From: UBA1479 sp002706405
GTDB taxonomy: Bacteria > Pseudomonadota > Alphaproteobacteria > Rhodospirillales > Casp-alpha2
DNA length: 64,000 bases
Assembly (NCBI GenBank): GCA_963972255.1
Contig: CAXATO010000004.1
Span: 62,001 to 126,000, forward strand
Direction of reading: 5' to 3'
A program made the translations under genes and the position numbers. The notes below the pieces were generated by a model. That model had not been told where the DNA came from and did no database searches. It saw only the letters and a program-made list of their open reading frames with translations. Below are positions 63,050 to 64,000 of this stretch, in pieces; position 1 is the stretch's first letter, and each line of letters starts with the position of its first letter.

Positions 63050-64000
63050 ATGACCGCCATGACCACGACCGACGTCATCGACCTGTCCGAAGCCCTGATC
63101 CGCTGCCCCTCCGTTACGCCGTTGGAGGGCGGGGCGCTCGACCTGCTGCAGGCGCGGCTGGAGGCCCTGGGCTTCACCTGCCATCGCCTGCCCTTTTCCC
63201 AGGACGGCACGCCGGACGTGGACAATCTGTATGCGCGGCTCGGCACCGAGGGCCCCAATTTCTGTTTCGCGGGCCATACGGACGTTGTCCCGCCGGGCGA
63301 TGCGGCGGGCTGGGCGTCGGACCCGTTCCAGCCGGAAATCCGCGACGGGCGGCTGTACGGCCGGGGGGCGGCGGACATGAAATGCGCCATCGCCGCCATG
63401 GTCGCGGGAACGGACGCCTTTCTGAAATCGAACGGATACCCGAAAGGCTCCATCAGTTTCCTGATTACCGGCGACGAGGAAGGCCCCGCGATCAACGGCA
63501 CGCCCAAGATGCTGGGCTGGCTCGCGGCGCAGGGCGAAAAGATCGACGCCTGCCTGGTCGGCGAGCCGACCAACGTGAACGTCCTGGGCGACATGGTGAA
63601 GATCGGCCGGCGCGGATCGCTCAACTGCACGATCACCGTGACCGGGGCGCAGGGGCATGTCGCCTATCCGCATCTGGCCGACAATCCGGTGCCCAAGCTG
63701 CTGAAGATGCTGTCGGCGCTGAACGACGACCCGCTCGATCACGGCAACGACCATTTCCCGGCGACCAACCTGGAAATCACCACCGTCGATGTCGGCAACG
63801 CGACGACCAACCTGATCCCGGCCCAGGCGACCGCCCGCATCAACATCCGCTTCAACGACATGCATTCGGGTGCGAGCCTGACGAAACTGATCAAAGAGCG
63901 CTGCGCCGCCGTCATGGCCGGCGAAACGCAAGGGTCCTACGACCTGGACATTTCCGTGTCCGGGGAATCCTTCCTGACCCCGCCGGGGTTGCTGAGCGAC
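63050..64000 (+). CDS. dapE: Succinyl-diaminopimelate desuccinylase, cut by the right edge
   Basis: The first 317 codons of a zinc peptidase-like enzyme that removes succinate from N-succinyl-diaminopimelate. Metal ligands are His in FAGHTDVVPPGD, Asp in GRGAADMK and the Glu pair in TGDEEGP. The dimerisation segment around GRRGSLNCTITVTGAQGHV is present. The frame is open to the window end. An ATG at 63059, three codons in, is an alternative start. Part of the dapD-dapE operon. Confidence 0.95.
   Translation, partial: MTAMTTTDVIDLSEALIRCPSVTPLEGGALDLLQARLEALGFTCHRLPFSQDGTPDVDNLYARLGTEGPNFCFAGHTDVVPPGDAAGWASDPFQPEIRDGRLYGRGAADMKCAIAAMVAGTDAFLKSNGYPKGSISFLITGDEEGPAINGTPKMLGWLAAQGEKIDACLVGEPTNVNVLGDMVKIGRRGSLNCTITVTGAQGHVAYPHLADNPVPKLLKMLSALNDDPLDHGNDHFPATNLEITTVDVGNATTNLIPAQATARINIRFNDMHSGASLTKLIKERCAAVMAGETQGSYDLDISVSGESFLTPPGLLSD

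Overview
The window looks like the chromosome of a high-GC alphaproteobacterium, most likely a Rhodospirillales-type free-living (probably marine) bacterium. The evidence is the gene content and order: rpmH-rnpA-yidD-yidC-engB-argB, a PAS_5-like sensor protein, a DUF2336 protein, a sorA/sorB-type sulfite dehydrogenase next to an ECF sigma/anti-sigma pair, and a pyrimidine nucleotidase-dapD-dapE end. Species cannot be named from the sequence alone.

Bases 1 to about 15580 are a horizontally acquired island that is visibly more AT-rich than the rest in its defence genes. At the left edge is the end of a tyrosine recombinase. Next come a small module (a membrane-anchored XRE regulator facing an LRAT-like NCEHF protein across a palindromic operator), a second XRE regulator and a small membrane protein. 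A six-gene minus-strand defence operon follows: Mrr-type nuclease, HsdR, HsdM, HsdS with an unusual C-terminal tail, an AAA ATPase and an HNH nuclease. After it lies an 800-base gene-free stretch with dyads at its right end, then a primase-polymerase/helicase and an AlpA/excisionase-type regulator. The island abuts the 3' end of an intact tRNA-Val(CAC), the likely integration target.

Bases 15581 to 64000 are core chromosome. They hold, in order: a TPR/2OG-oxygenase protein; gph; glmU-glmS (UDP-GlcNAc synthesis); a porin; gor; a CoA transferase; an MFS carrier; a surface-glycan group (GT-C glycosyltransferase, FAD monooxygenase, polysaccharide deacetylase, FemAB-like transferase, methyltransferase, flippase-like membrane protein); a redoxin/2OG-oxygenase with an apparent AUC start; tRNA-Arg(ACG); a coiled-coil lipoprotein; gpt; two tandem lactonase-like metallo-beta-lactamase-fold proteins with an MFS carrier; dadA; an EF-hand/M23 peptidase; a PAS protein; panB-panC; a gamma-glutamyltransferase carrying a C-terminal MliC-like lysozyme-inhibitor domain; tam; and a histidine kinase/flavin disulfide reductase/TVP38 group. 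The block then continues with the ribosome/RNase P/membrane-insertase cluster, argB, the sigma/anti-sigma plus sulfite dehydrogenase module, a DUF2336 protein, the nucleotidase, dapD and the start of dapE, which runs off the right edge.

The most notable points are the LRAT-like/membrane-XRE module, the compact Mrr-type I RM-ATPase-HNH operon with its HsdS extension, the unexplained gene-free stretch beside the primase, and the GGT-MliC fusion.
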